From contig LVBG01000017.1 in assembly GCA_001603115.1 (NCBI GenBank), positions 1-64,000 of the forward strand: a stretch of DNA of 64,000 bases. Reading direction: 5' to 3'. Origin of the DNA: Spirochaetales bacterium Spiro_05. Lineage in GTDB: Bacteria > Spirochaetota > Spirochaetia > Sphaerochaetales > Sphaerochaetaceae. Positions within the stretch are counted from its first letter, which is position 1. Each line of letters opens with the position of its first letter. Below the pieces are notes generated by a model, which had not been told where the DNA came from, searched no databases, and saw only the letters and a program-made list of their open reading frames with translations. Of this stretch, positions 49,964-58,812 are shown piece by piece. Position numbers and translations under genes: made by a program.

Positions 49964-51118
49964 ATGGCTCTTTTATTGATCATCTATCTGGCTTTCATCA
50001 GCCTCGGATTGCCTGATGGGGTGCTGGGAAGCATCTGGCCGGTCATGCGTTCTTCGTTGGATCTTCCTTTGTACGCTGCAGGTCTCGTGGGGGCCATTGG
50101 TTCGATGGGGACGGTTATCTCAGCATTGTCCAGTTACCGTCTGATCCGCCGCTTTGGAACGGGTAAGGTGACGCTTGTCAGCGTTCTTTTGACGGCTTTG
50201 GCGTTGTGGGGGTTCTCCGTTTCCACCTCACTTCTTGAGCTGATGCTCTGCTCCATCCCCCTTGGACTGGGTGCAGGATCGGTCGACTCAGCGCTGAACA
50301 ACTATGTTGCCTTGCACTACAAAGCCCGGCATATGAACTGGCTTCACTCCTTCTGGGGCTTGGGTGCCAGCAGCGGGCCTGCAGTCATGGGCCTGGTGCT
50401 CTCACTGGATCTCAGCTACCGGATGGGGTACAGGATTCTGGGCGGCATGCAGATGGTGCTGGTCCTCGCCCTCTTTCTCAGTCTCTCCCTGTGGCAGGAC
50501 GGAAAACCTCGCACGGAAGGGGAGAGGGAGGTGAAGCCGGTTCCCACCGTGCATCCGAGAAAGGGTGCGCTGCCCTTTGCCTTGCTCGGATTCTTCCTCT
50601 ATTGTGCTTTGGAAATATCAACAGGCATGTGGGCTGTCAGTTACCTTGTTGAGGTGAAGGGTCTTGAGCCAGCCCAAGCAGCGTTCTACGGTTCGCTCTT
50701 CTTTTTGGGCATTACTTCAGGGAGGATGGCAAGTGGTTTTTTCTCCTACCGCCTGTCCAACAGCACCCTCATTTTCAGTGGGTTTGCCTTGATCTTGGCC
50801 AGCATTGGGCTTCTCCACTACTCAAGCCTGTCTGTCTCAGGGTTCTCCTTGCTTCTGATGGGAATCGGGTGTGCACCCATCTTCCCAGGGATGATTCATG
50901 AAACCCCGAACCACTTTGGGCGGGAAAATAGCCAGAAAATCATCGGGCTCCAGATGGCTTCAGCCTACACAGGCAGCACCTTCTCACCCCCTTTGTTCGG
51001 TTTTCTGGGAAACTGGATTGGTTTGGCTTGGATGCCCCTGATGCAGCTTGTGCTCCTCATCTTGCTGGCAAGCTGTGAGGCTCTGCTCTTCGGTTTGGGG
51101 AGAAAGAGAAGCTGCTGA
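49964..51118 (+). CDS. MFS transporter
   Basis: The start is 1 bp after the uppP stop. The 384-residue protein has about 12 transmembrane segments in two six-helix halves with a central polar loop (about 177-195, WQDGKPRTEGEREVKP). GLPDGVLGSIWP near residue 15, GAGSVDSALNNYVALHY near residue 99 and HSFWGLGASSGP near residue 126 resemble the FucP/fucose-like MFS group. The substrate is unknown. Its last 135 bp overlap the convergent DUF454 gene. Confidence 0.8.
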   Translation: MALLLIIYLAFISLGLPDGVLGSIWPVMRSSLDLPLYAAGLVGAIGSMGTVISALSSYRLIRRFGTGKVTLVSVLLTALALWGFSVSTSLLELMLCSIPLGLGAGSVDSALNNYVALHYKARHMNWLHSFWGLGASSGPAVMGLVLSLDLSYRMGYRILGGMQMVLVLALFLSLSLWQDGKPRTEGEREVKPVPTVHPRKGALPFALLGFFLYCALEISTGMWAVSYLVEVKGLEPAQAAFYGSLFFLGITSGRMASGFFSYRLSNSTLIFSGFALILASIGLLHYSSLSVSGFSLLLMGIGCAPIFPGMIHETPNHFGRENSQKIIGLQMASAYTGSTFSPPLFGFLGNWIGLAWMPLMQLVLLILLASCEALLFGLGRKRSC

Positions 51119-51487
51119 GGCTGTCTTGAGCAGCAGGATGTGTGTGCTGACACAGACGCCGACCACTGCAAGAATGCCGATGACCAAGGATGTACGCACT
51201 ATCATCGCCGAGATGATCAGGCTCGCCCAGAGCCATGCAAGCCCTCGTTTCTTGGTTGCAAGCGGAACACCGGTTTTCATTCGATAGTGACGGATGTACG
51301 GTCCGAATGTGCTGTTGCGTTCCAAAGCTTTTGCCAAGGCAGGATTTGATGCCGAAAAGAGGATTGCAGCGAGCAGGACAAACGGGGTGGTAGGCAAAAT
51401 CGGCAGGAGAATGCCGATGAAACCCAATGCAAGGCAGAGGAATCCCAAGCCGATGTACACCGATCGCTTAATTTTGCCTTGTGCCAT
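50984..51487 (-). CDS. DUF454/YbaN-family inner membrane protein
   Basis: The Met at 51487 starts MAQGKIKRSVYIGLGFLCLALGFIGILLPILPTTPFVLLAA, the YbaN signature; LERNSTFGPYIRHYRMKTGVPLATKKRGL follows. The 167-residue form has an extra polar Gln/His-rich tail of about 45 residues beyond the usual family length, and that tail is the part overlapping the MFS gene. Two to three membrane segments. Function of the family is unknown. It is followed by a paralogue upstream on the same strand. Confidence 0.72.
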   Translation of the reverse strand: MAQGKIKRSVYIGLGFLCLALGFIGILLPILPTTPFVLLAAILFSASNPALAKALERNSTFGPYIRHYRMKTGVPLATKKRGLAWLWASLIISAMIVRTSLVIGILAVVGVCVSTHILLLKTASAASLSPQTEEQSLTACQQDEEHKLHQGHPSQTNPVSQKTEQRG

Positions 51488-51529
51488 GCATGTGCTCCCT
51501 TTCACCCAGTAGAGCATGTCCTTATCGCT

Positions 51530-51928
51530 CTAGCAAGCGTTTTTGGTCTGTTCCAGCTGCTTGGGCTTGATGGTGACGATGTGAAGGGTGACCAGGCTTC
51601 CGATAACGCAGAGCATGAGGATAAGCTTCACCTCAGCGACCAGGAAGAAGGTGATCCCCAGGCCTATCCACAGCATGACCAAGACCCTGATCTTCACTGC
51701 CTTGGGTATGCCGGACCCATCCTTCCAGTGGCGCAAGTAGGGCCCGAAGGTCTTGTTCCTCTCCAGCCATGTCCCCAGCCGTTTGCTGGAGAAGGAGAAG
51801 AGAAAGCCTGCAAGCAGGACAAACGGGGTGGTGGGAAGTACGGGAAGCACGATGCCGATGGCTCCTATTGCCGTGAAGAGTAGGCCGAAAATCATCAAGA
51901 GGATGCGTAGTGGTTTGTTCTTGACCAA
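51530..51928 (-). CDS. DUF454/YbaN-family protein, paralogue (TTG start)
   Basis: A TTG at 51928 with AAGGGAG 8 bp upstream is the best start; the open frame extends to 51982. The 132-residue protein repeats the family pattern (AIGIVLPVLPTTPFVLLAGFLFS ... LERNKTFGPYLRHWKDGSGIPKAVK), closely like the next gene, so the pair arose by duplication. It lacks the long polar tail of the neighbour. Three membrane segments are likely. Confidence 0.68.
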   Translation of the reverse strand: MVKNKPLRILLMIFGLLFTAIGAIGIVLPVLPTTPFVLLAGFLFSFSSKRLGTWLERNKTFGPYLRHWKDGSGIPKAVKIRVLVMLWIGLGITFFLVAEVKLILMLCVIGSLVTLHIVTIKPKQLEQTKNAC

Positions 51929-52083
51929 GTGAGATACTCCCTTATGGAATTTTGGAATGATTACCGCTCCCATAGTAAGCAAACTTCAAAAGATAGTAAA
52001 GTACTAGGAGATTCTGTATGTGAGAACACTATCCCCCTGCATTGGAATTGTCGTGCAGAGGATATGGGTCTCTTGGGGGCGCA

Positions 52084-53256
52084 TCACTCCTCCTTGGAAG
52101 GAAGATTGGCTGCCTTGATTACTTGTTTTCCCTGTTTATGCAGGGAGAGCACCACTGCTTCAAGCTTGCGTTTTTTCTGGTAGGGGTCCTCAAAGAGCTC
52201 TTCCTGCAGCGGGCGTGTTCCGCTGTACAGCCCAAGGAGTGCGAGGCCGATGAGCCGTACCGGCTTGCCTTCGCTCCACTTCTGGGCCAGCAGGTGTTTG
52301 GCTATCTGATAGATTTGCTCAGCGCTGTAGAGCGTGGCTTGGGGGGTTGTCTGGACTGTGAACGTGGTGAAGTCAGGCAATCGTAGCTTCAGGGAGACGG
52401 TTCTGGCTATTTGCTGTTCATCAAGGGATCGGAACATCACCTCATGGCTCATGGAGAGCAAGACTTCAAGCAGTGTCTCCTCATCGCGGATATCGTCGGC
52501 AAAGGTTGTCTCGGTCGAGATGGAGTGGCTCTTCGCTTCGCTTGAGAAGATCCCTGGATCAATACCCCTGCATGCTTGGTACAGATAGTGGCCCATGCTC
52601 GATCCGAAAAGGGTTTGCAGGGTGGATTCCTGATAGCTGCGCAGTTCGGCAGTGGTGGTGATGTGATGTCTGGCAAGCAGCTGCTGGGTGACCTTTCCCA
52701 CCCCCCAAAGCTTCTTCAGTCCGATCGCATCGATGAATGCGATCTCCTTTCCCACCGAAACCCTGCAAAGCCCATCCGGCTTGTCGTAGTCACTGGCCAT
52801 CTTTGCGATGAACCTGCTGGGCCCGATGCCCACCGAGATGGTGAGCCCTGTCTCATCGTGGACTGCTTTCTTGAGCAGCTTGGCAGCCTCGCGGGGAATA
52901 CCGAACAGGCGTTGGGTTCCCGTCATGTCCAGAAACGCCTCATCGATGGATATCTGCTGGACAGAGCTGCTGAAGCGCTTGAGGATTTCCATGACCATGC
53001 AGCTCATCTGGTGATAGCGCTCCATGCGGGGTCTTACCACAAGAGCATGGGGGCAGAGACGGATGGCTTGGGCCATGGGCATGGCGGAATGGATGCCGAA
53101 CTTGCGGGCTTCATAACTTGCGGTCGCTACCACCGAACGTTTTCCCAATCCTCCTATCAAGAGGCACTTGTCACGATATTCAGGATGGTCCAAAACCTCA
53201 ATTGCAGCATAGAACGCATCCATATCCACATGAAAGAAGACCTGTTCCATACGCAC
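52084..53256 (-). CDS. dinB: DNA polymerase IV (DinB)
   Basis: GTG at 53256 or ATG at 53250 are both possible starts; the difference is two residues. The 390-residue Y-family polymerase has the metal motif FFHVDMDAFYAAIE near residue 8, VVATASYEARKFGIHSAMP near residue 42, the SIDEAFLDMTGT motif near residue 103 and SVGIGPSRFIAKMASDYDKPDG near residue 142, then the thumb, HhH and little-finger domains. It copies damaged DNA. It lies 3 bp from the ddl stop, in the same operon as ddl and murE. Confidence 0.93.
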   Translation of the reverse strand: MRMEQVFFHVDMDAFYAAIEVLDHPEYRDKCLLIGGLGKRSVVATASYEARKFGIHSAMPMAQAIRLCPHALVVRPRMERYHQMSCMVMEILKRFSSSVQQISIDEAFLDMTGTQRLFGIPREAAKLLKKAVHDETGLTISVGIGPSRFIAKMASDYDKPDGLCRVSVGKEIAFIDAIGLKKLWGVGKVTQQLLARHHITTTAELRSYQESTLQTLFGSSMGHYLYQACRGIDPGIFSSEAKSHSISTETTFADDIRDEETLLEVLLSMSHEVMFRSLDEQQIARTVSLKLRLPDFTTFTVQTTPQATLYSAEQIYQIAKHLLAQKWSEGKPVRLIGLALLGLYSGTRPLQEELFEDPYQKKRKLEAVVLSLHKQGKQVIKAANLPSKEE

Positions 53257-54345
53257 TTAACCTGTGGGAGGGCGATAGATGCGCCCTCGCTCCTGTCCTG
53301 CCCGGTTGAGGGCATCGAAGAGCAGGTGGTCGAGCACTTCAGGGAGGCTGTAGCCGATGCTTGCCATCAGTTTGGGATAGTGGCTGGTCTGCGTCATGCC
53401 CGGGCTGGTGTTGATCTCATTGAGAAAGATTCCTCCTTTTGCAAGGAAGAAATCGATGCGGGCGTATCCGTCCGCCTTGATCGCTGTAAAAGCCTGTCTG
53501 GCATAGCGTCTGATTGCTTTTGCAGTTTCTTCCTCCACCGTCGATGGCAACTGGAGGTATGCAGTGTTGCTGGTCCCATACTTATGCTCGTAACTCAAGA
53601 ACCCTTGTTCCTGCCTGGCGGGGTCTATCACTGCGGCAGGTCCCGCGATGACCAGCTTCCCGTCCTTGGTGCGAAGGGCTGCACACTCAACCTCCTGCAC
53701 CTCCTCCATCAGGGTCTGGATCAGTACACGCTCACTGAATAGGGCTGCGTACCGAAGTGCTTCCACCAAGGTTTCCTGCTGGGCATGCTTGAGAACCCTC
53801 ACCCCCACTGAAGAGCCCGCATTTTCAGGCTTCACGAACAGATGGGGACCCAGCTGTCTTGTTATGCAGGCAAATTGGTCCATGACGAAGGCTTGCAGGT
53901 CAAGCAAGTGGAATCGGTCAAGCACCACCGTAGCAACGGTGGGGATGTCATGGCTGTTGAAAAGGCGGGCGGCAAGGTCCTTGTGCATCCCGATGGCACT
54001 GGAGACGGTGTCACAACCGGCGAGCGGAATACCTGCCAGCATGCAAAGTCCCTGCAGGTTCCCATCTTCGCCACCATAGCCGTGTGTGGTGGCAAAAGCA
54101 ACATCCACTGCAAGGTTCGACTCACCAAGAAAGATGCCCTCACCGGGTTTGATTGAGAGGGGAGCGTCTCTCTCCATCTCCTTTGCCGGGCTCTTTGTCT
54201 GCTTAAACCATTTCCCTTCCAAGGTGATGGCGATGGGAATCACCTCATGGTTGGCTTCCAGCAGGGCCTGATGGACGGAGATGGCACTGGAAACGGAGAC
54301 ATCATGCTCAGCCGAACGCCCACCATACAACAGTGCTACTCGCAT
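53257..54345 (-). CDS. ddl: D-alanine--D-alanine ligase
   Basis: The ATG at 54345 overlaps the murE stop by 10 bp. The 362-residue ATP-grasp enzyme has LYGGRSAEHDVSVSSA near residue 5, HGYGGEDGNLQGLCMLAGIPLAGCD near residue 88, LFVKPENAGSSVGVRVL near residue 168 and DFFLAKGGIFLNEINTSPGMTQTSHYP near residue 297 (metal sites). It makes the D-Ala-D-Ala dipeptide for peptidoglycan. Co-location with murE and uppP fits a cell-wall role. Confidence 0.94.
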   Translation of the reverse strand: MRVALLYGGRSAEHDVSVSSAISVHQALLEANHEVIPIAITLEGKWFKQTKSPAKEMERDAPLSIKPGEGIFLGESNLAVDVAFATTHGYGGEDGNLQGLCMLAGIPLAGCDTVSSAIGMHKDLAARLFNSHDIPTVATVVLDRFHLLDLQAFVMDQFACITRQLGPHLFVKPENAGSSVGVRVLKHAQQETLVEALRYAALFSERVLIQTLMEEVQEVECAALRTKDGKLVIAGPAAVIDPARQEQGFLSYEHKYGTSNTAYLQLPSTVEEETAKAIRRYARQAFTAIKADGYARIDFFLAKGGIFLNEINTSPGMTQTSHYPKLMASIGYSLPEVLDHLLFDALNRAGQERGRIYRPPTG

Positions 54346-55823
54346 CCTCTTCTCTGCTCCTCTTCCCACAACACCGTCTGCACTTCTGTGATTTCATCCC
54401 AGGCAATCTTTCCGTCAGCACGCTCGATGCTCTTCTCATGGCCTTTTCCAAGAAAGAGCAGGGTATCGCCATTTTGGGCGATGGAAACAGCTTTTTGAAT
54501 GGCCATACGTCTGTCTTCAATCTCCCAGATGGTGCACAAGGGATTGTGCATCAGGTACCTCAGGTCGGAGAAAATGGCTTGATTGCCCTCCTTGCGGGGA
54601 TCTTCCTCGGTGAGGATGATCACCGAACTGTACTTGTTGGCGATCTTTCCCATAGCCGGACGCTTGGTGCTGTCGCGTTCTCCAGCACAACCGAAGACCG
54701 CAATGATATCGCCACCCTCGCAGGTTCGCTTGGCAAAAGAGAAGACTCCCTCATAGGCATCGGCTGTATGGGCAAAGTCAATGACCACCCTGATTCCAAG
54801 CTTGTTCTCGATGAGGTGCATTCTTCCTTTCACCGGTTGGAGGTGCGCTATCAGATGCAAGAGGCTCTTCGGTTCCTTGTTGAGCAGGTGGCTGGCGGTG
54901 AAAGCAGCGAGCAGGGCATTGGTGGCAAGACTGGGCAAGAGCAGTGGAGTAAGCAGATGCTGGCCGTAGATTTCTACGACTACCCCCTGGTATCCCATGA
55001 ACTCGATGCGCATCGGAATGTCCTTTCCCAAAACCATGGCCGAACATGAGTCGCTCAGTGCGTCGATGAACATCTGATACCGGTTGTTGTCGGTACTGGT
55101 CACCAAGAGCCCTCCTTCCTTGAGGGCTTTGACCAGATTGACCTTTGCGTGGGCGTACTCCTCGAGGCTGTGGTGGAACTCAAGATGCTCACTGGTGACC
55201 TTGGTGATGATGGCCGCAGCAAAGGTGATTCCCGCAAGCCGGTCATACTGTTTGCTCAGAGCATGGCTGGTGCACTCAAGCACGACGTGGGAGACCTTGT
55301 TTTCAACACAGCGTGCCAGAAAGGCCTGCAACTGGTCGGGTTCAGGGGTGCTTTGGCGGTACGGAGAGTCGATTTTGCCTGAGCCGTCATCCATGCTGAC
55401 GGTGGTCAGCACCCCCGCTTTGACATCATTGGCCTTGAGCATCTGATACAGGTAGTCACAGGTAGTGCTCTTCCCGTCGGTTCCACTCACCCCGATGACC
55501 GAAAGCTTGTCCTGTGGATTGCCATTCAGCTCGGCGCACATGAGGGCGAAGGACCTATGACCTTGAGACACTGTGTAACAGTTCAAACCCCTGTTCTCAA
55601 GATCACGCGGGATGCGCTGTTCGCTGATGATGCACACCGCCCCTCGTTCCACCGCTTCTTTTGCGTAAAGCAACCCATCGGTATGGAGACCACTGAAGGC
55701 GAAGAAGACTGAATTGGGTGTACAATCTCTGGAGTGCTGGCAGATGGACTGGATCATGAGGTCTTGGGGAACATGCGTGTCGGTGATGCCCACAGCCTCC
55801 AATAAGGAGCGTAACGTTTTCAT
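54336..55823 (-). CDS. murE: UDP-MurNAc-tripeptide synthetase (MurE)
   Basis: The start at 55823 is chosen over the longer frame. The 495-residue ligase has the ATP loop GVSGTDGKSTT near residue 110, TPEPDQLQAFL near residue 152 and LECTSHAL near residue 175, and the C-terminal domain with EEDPRKEG near residue 420. Where meso-DAP-adding enzymes have DNPR, this one has EDPR, so the third residue is likely not meso-DAP (ornithine is common in spirochaetes; inference). It heads the murE-ddl-dinB operon. Confidence 0.9.
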   Translation of the reverse strand: MKTLRSLLEAVGITDTHVPQDLMIQSICQHSRDCTPNSVFFAFSGLHTDGLLYAKEAVERGAVCIISEQRIPRDLENRGLNCYTVSQGHRSFALMCAELNGNPQDKLSVIGVSGTDGKSTTCDYLYQMLKANDVKAGVLTTVSMDDGSGKIDSPYRQSTPEPDQLQAFLARCVENKVSHVVLECTSHALSKQYDRLAGITFAAAIITKVTSEHLEFHHSLEEYAHAKVNLVKALKEGGLLVTSTDNNRYQMFIDALSDSCSAMVLGKDIPMRIEFMGYQGVVVEIYGQHLLTPLLLPSLATNALLAAFTASHLLNKEPKSLLHLIAHLQPVKGRMHLIENKLGIRVVIDFAHTADAYEGVFSFAKRTCEGGDIIAVFGCAGERDSTKRPAMGKIANKYSSVIILTEEDPRKEGNQAIFSDLRYLMHNPLCTIWEIEDRRMAIQKAVSIAQNGDTLLFLGKGHEKSIERADGKIAWDEITEVQTVLWEEEQRRGCE

Positions 55824-55942
55824 GACCCTATGGTACCAGCACAAGTGGTGTGAGAACAATAGGAAGGTTTGCCCAGTTGCATCAAGTACTGGTATCTTCA
55901 ACTGCAATTATTTGCTATGCTGGATAGGAGGGAGAAGCGCGG

Positions 55943-57016
55943 ATGAAACGATGGATGGGAATACTTGCTGTTGCTCTGATCGGTGCGGCATCACTGTGCG
56001 CGCTCCCGCTGGACGACTCCTCAAGTTCCTCCTGGGCCATGGCTGATGCAGGCCTTGCCTTGGACTATTTTCCTGATTCCTTTGCTGCCAACCCAGCACT
56101 TCTTGCCTTGGAAGGGCGCAGTGAGACCTCCTTTTTGGCCACCGTGCGGTATCTGGATGAGATTTCAACGACCAGCTATCGGCAAAACGAGGTGAATCCC
56201 TTCTTGCAGCGCCCTGTGGCGGATTGGTCGCTCAGCTTTGCGGCCGGCAGGCTTGCTTTCTCAATCCAGAACAGAAACACCCTGGCCGAGCGTACGACTT
56301 GGGCTTCTTACAGTGAGTATCGCGGGTTGATGACCACGCTGTTCCAGTTTGACTGGGCGATGGGAAAGAAGCCGCTCTCTTTCGGGTTCACCGCCCGGGC
56401 ACTTGCGGGCAGCGAACGCACCTCTATCCGTTTGCGTGAGGGGCACTCCATACTTGACTATGCGGTTGAGACCGTGGTGGGCAGGTATGAACAGGTTGAG
56501 GAGCAGTCAAGCGTAGCCTTTGGCATGGGCTTGCTGCTTGATTATGATTGGTTCAAGCTGGCGGTGGTCAGCAACAGTTTTGCGTACTCCTCTCTGGAGG
56601 CTCCGCTGGTCATCAGTGCAGACTCCTTGCTCAAGACGCTCGACTGGGGGTTCTCCTTCAGCAGTCCCACCTATGATGAGAATAATCAGCTGCACCTTCT
56701 CAAAGCCGAGGGAGCCTTGGATTTTCTGAACATCGGCTCGGATGAGGAGCGGGAGGTGCGTCTCGGTCTATCTCTGAAGCTGCAACTGCTTCCCACCTGG
56801 TCTGTCAGCCTGCTTACCGGCTATCGGGAACAGAAACCCTTGCCGACCGACCTGCTGCAGACCTCCTTCGAACGGGGGTTGCAGACACTCGGGATATCTG
56901 CAAGGTTTGAGACCATACATGTGCAGTTTGCCTATGGTTGGCCGACCTCCTGGTATGTGCAAAAGAGCGGTACACAGCGGTCGAAATTTCTCTTGGGAGC
57001 CAGCATAACGCTCTGA
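55943..57016 (+). CDS. Exported beta-barrel-like protein (357 aa)
   Basis: The start at 55943 has GGAGGGAG upstream. The 357-residue protein has a signal peptide (MKRWMGILAVALIGAASLCA) and then many amphipathic strands, with the pattern NPALLALEGRSETSFLATVRYLD near residue 50 and a C-terminal TL after FLLGASI, as in UPF0164/TP0548-like outer-membrane barrels of spirochaetes. The pattern match to that group is tentative. It is divergent from murE and precedes the small Cys4 gene. Confidence 0.6.
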   Translation: MKRWMGILAVALIGAASLCALPLDDSSSSSWAMADAGLALDYFPDSFAANPALLALEGRSETSFLATVRYLDEISTTSYRQNEVNPFLQRPVADWSLSFAAGRLAFSIQNRNTLAERTTWASYSEYRGLMTTLFQFDWAMGKKPLSFGFTARALAGSERTSIRLREGHSILDYAVETVVGRYEQVEEQSSVAFGMGLLLDYDWFKLAVVSNSFAYSSLEAPLVISADSLLKTLDWGFSFSSPTYDENNQLHLLKAEGALDFLNIGSDEEREVRLGLSLKLQLLPTWSVSLLTGYREQKPLPTDLLQTSFERGLQTLGISARFETIHVQFAYGWPTSWYVQKSGTQRSKFLLGASITL

Positions 57017-57027
57017 TGAAACGCTAC

Positions 57028-57074
57028 TTGACACACCTAGACGACCACTATATAGTCAAACGGTAGAACGTTTG
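57028..57074 (+). promoter_or_regulatory. Strong promoter with operator at the start point
   Basis: TTGACA at 57028-57033 and TATAGT at 57051-57056 are spaced 17 bp. CAAACG (57057-57062) and CGTTTG (57069-57074) form a perfect inverted repeat over the start point. AAGGAG at 57082-57087 serves the small gene. One of the best consensus promoters in the window. Confidence 0.75.
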
Positions 57075-57095
57075 AACCTGTAAGGAGTAGAGTAT

Positions 57096-57272
57096 ATGTC
57101 CAAAGCACATAGAGGCAGTGGGATCAGGAGCGAGGTAAACCATGGACGTGGTCAGTGCCCCGTTTGCAAGAGAACCGAGGTCAAGGTAATGTACGAAGTA
57201 ACGATCGAAGGCCAGAAGGCCAAGGTCTGCAAGCCTTGCAATGCACACCTCAAGGCTGTAGCAGCCAACTAA
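57096..57272 (+). CDS. Small Cys4 zinc-binding protein (58 aa)
   Basis: This gene is too short for most gene callers. ATG at 57096 with AAGGAG 9 bp upstream reads 58 residues: a basic N-terminus (MSKAHRGSGIRSEVNHGRGQ), then CPVC, a beta strand, and CKPC with a helix ending AVAAN. The two CxxC pairs form a zinc ribbon. It has a perfect promoter and terminator of its own, so it must be strongly expressed; the basic N-terminus suggests RNA or ribosome binding. Small proteins like this occur in spirochaetes. Confidence 0.8.
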   Translation: MSKAHRGSGIRSEVNHGRGQCPVCKRTEVKVMYEVTIEGQKAKVCKPCNAHLKAVAAN

Positions 57273-57290
57273 GGGTTTTCCTTGGAAGAG

Positions 57291-57318
57291 AGACTGTCCT
57301 CGGTGACAGTCTTTTTTT
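57291..57318 (+). terminator. Terminator of the small Cys4 gene
   Basis: AGACTGTC (57291-57298) pairs perfectly with GACAGTCT (57305-57312) around CTCGGT, followed by seven T in total. Confidence 0.93.
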
Positions 57319-57342
57319 ATACCATCAGAGGGAGAACAGACT

Positions 57343-58812
57343 GTGAGATTGAGCGAAGAGCGCTGTTATCTGGTTGGAATCAAGGGGACCGGTATGGCCA
57401 ACTTGGCTCTTCTTCTTTTGCGTCTGGGAGCCTCTGTCCGAGGCTGTGACATACAAGAGACCTTCCTTACCGATCTCTCCTTGCAAAGAACGGACATCGG
57501 AATCGATGTAGGCTTCTCGGATTCCCTTCTGCCCAGCTCTACGACGTGTGTCATCCACAGCAGTGCCTATGCAAGAAGCATCCCCATCCTTCAGGCAGCC
57601 CAAGCCAAACAGATTCCCCTTTACTCATATCCTGAGTTTCTTGCTCTCCTGAGCTCGATGCAGGACAGCTATGCAGTGGCAGGCACCCATGGGAAGACCA
57701 CCACCTGCTCAGTTGCCAGCCATGTATTGGCCGGTGCAAGTGGACAAGAGTTTCCTTTCTATGCTCTGTACGGATCAAGTATGGTCAACCAGGAGATCTC
57801 TCTCTACCAAGGTGGGGAGTGTGCGCTCTTTGAAGCTTGCGAGTATCAGGATCACTTTCTCTCCTACCACCTCAGAGGGGTGTTGGTCACCTGCATTGAA
57901 TATGACCACCCCGACTATTTTCCCGATCTGGCTGCAGTCATGGCGAGTTTTCGCCGATTGGTGGACAAGCTTGGAAGGGGAGGCATCCTCATCGGGTGCT
58001 CAGACGATGCTGGTACGAGAGAACTGCTCTCCTATGCCCATCAGACGAGAAGCGATCTGACCATCATGGAGTATGGGTATACCGCTTCCGGACCCTTTCA
58101 GATCCTCGCGCGTCCAGAGGGCAAGATCTCCCTCTCACTTCTTCCCGACTCTTCGTTTTCCCTTACCGTCGGGGCACGTGCACTCATTTTGGATCATGTC
58201 GGTGCAGTGGTGCTTGCTATGGCCATGCTGCTGGACCGTCCCAAGCCCAAGCTCTATCTGCAGGACAAGGGTCTGCTGACCGACGAGGTGCTTCCTTCCT
58301 TGGCGAGCCTGCTGATGATGCAGCTGCCTTCCTATCCCGGATGCAGGGCAAGGACTGAAGTGTTGGCTGATGAGAAGGGCGTTGTCTATGTGGATGATTA
58401 TGCTCATCACCCAAGTGAGATCCTCACGTCCCTTGAAGAGCTCAGGCTTGCATACCCTGGAAGGAAACTGTTGGTGATTTTTTGCCCGCACACAGCAAGT
58501 CGCACAAAAGCTTTGCTTTCTTCCTTTGCTCAAGCCTTGGTCCAAAGTGATGCCCTGATCATCCAGAGCACCTACGCTTCTGCAAGAAATGATGGGTCCG
58601 TTCTGGAAGATCCGAGCACGCTCTTGCTCGAGGCGGTGCACGCACAGCCCCAAGCAAAAGAAAGGTTGGTTGCGTACGCCAAAGATGACCAAGCTTGTGT
58701 AGAGCTCGCTTGCCTGTGGTTGCAAGAGAGGTGGTTGTGTATTACCATGGGTGCGGGCAATAACCGCCCGATCGGGCCTCGTATTGCTGCGTTTCGAAGG
58801 AGTCTTTCATGA
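57343..58812 (+). CDS. murC: UDP-N-acetylmuramate--L-alanine ligase (MurC), GTG start
   Basis: GTG at 57343 has GGGAGA upstream. The 489-residue ligase has the Rossmann-like start YLVGIKGTGMANLALLL, the ATP loop VAGTHGKTTTCSVASHV near residue 112, FEACEYQDHFLSY near residue 165 and IEYDHPDYF near residue 186, and a C-terminal domain with DDYAHHPSEI near residue 351. The N-terminal GIKGTGMANL replaces the usual GIGGxGMSGL. Its start lies 25 bp after the upstream terminator. It overlaps yicC by 4 bp. Confidence 0.88.
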   Translation: MRLSEERCYLVGIKGTGMANLALLLLRLGASVRGCDIQETFLTDLSLQRTDIGIDVGFSDSLLPSSTTCVIHSSAYARSIPILQAAQAKQIPLYSYPEFLALLSSMQDSYAVAGTHGKTTTCSVASHVLAGASGQEFPFYALYGSSMVNQEISLYQGGECALFEACEYQDHFLSYHLRGVLVTCIEYDHPDYFPDLAAVMASFRRLVDKLGRGGILIGCSDDAGTRELLSYAHQTRSDLTIMEYGYTASGPFQILARPEGKISLSLLPDSSFSLTVGARALILDHVGAVVLAMAMLLDRPKPKLYLQDKGLLTDEVLPSLASLLMMQLPSYPGCRARTEVLADEKGVVYVDDYAHHPSEILTSLEELRLAYPGRKLLVIFCPHTASRTKALLSSFAQALVQSDALIIQSTYASARNDGSVLEDPSTLLLEAVHAQPQAKERLVAYAKDDQACVELACLWLQERWLCITMGAGNNRPIGPRIAAFRRSLS

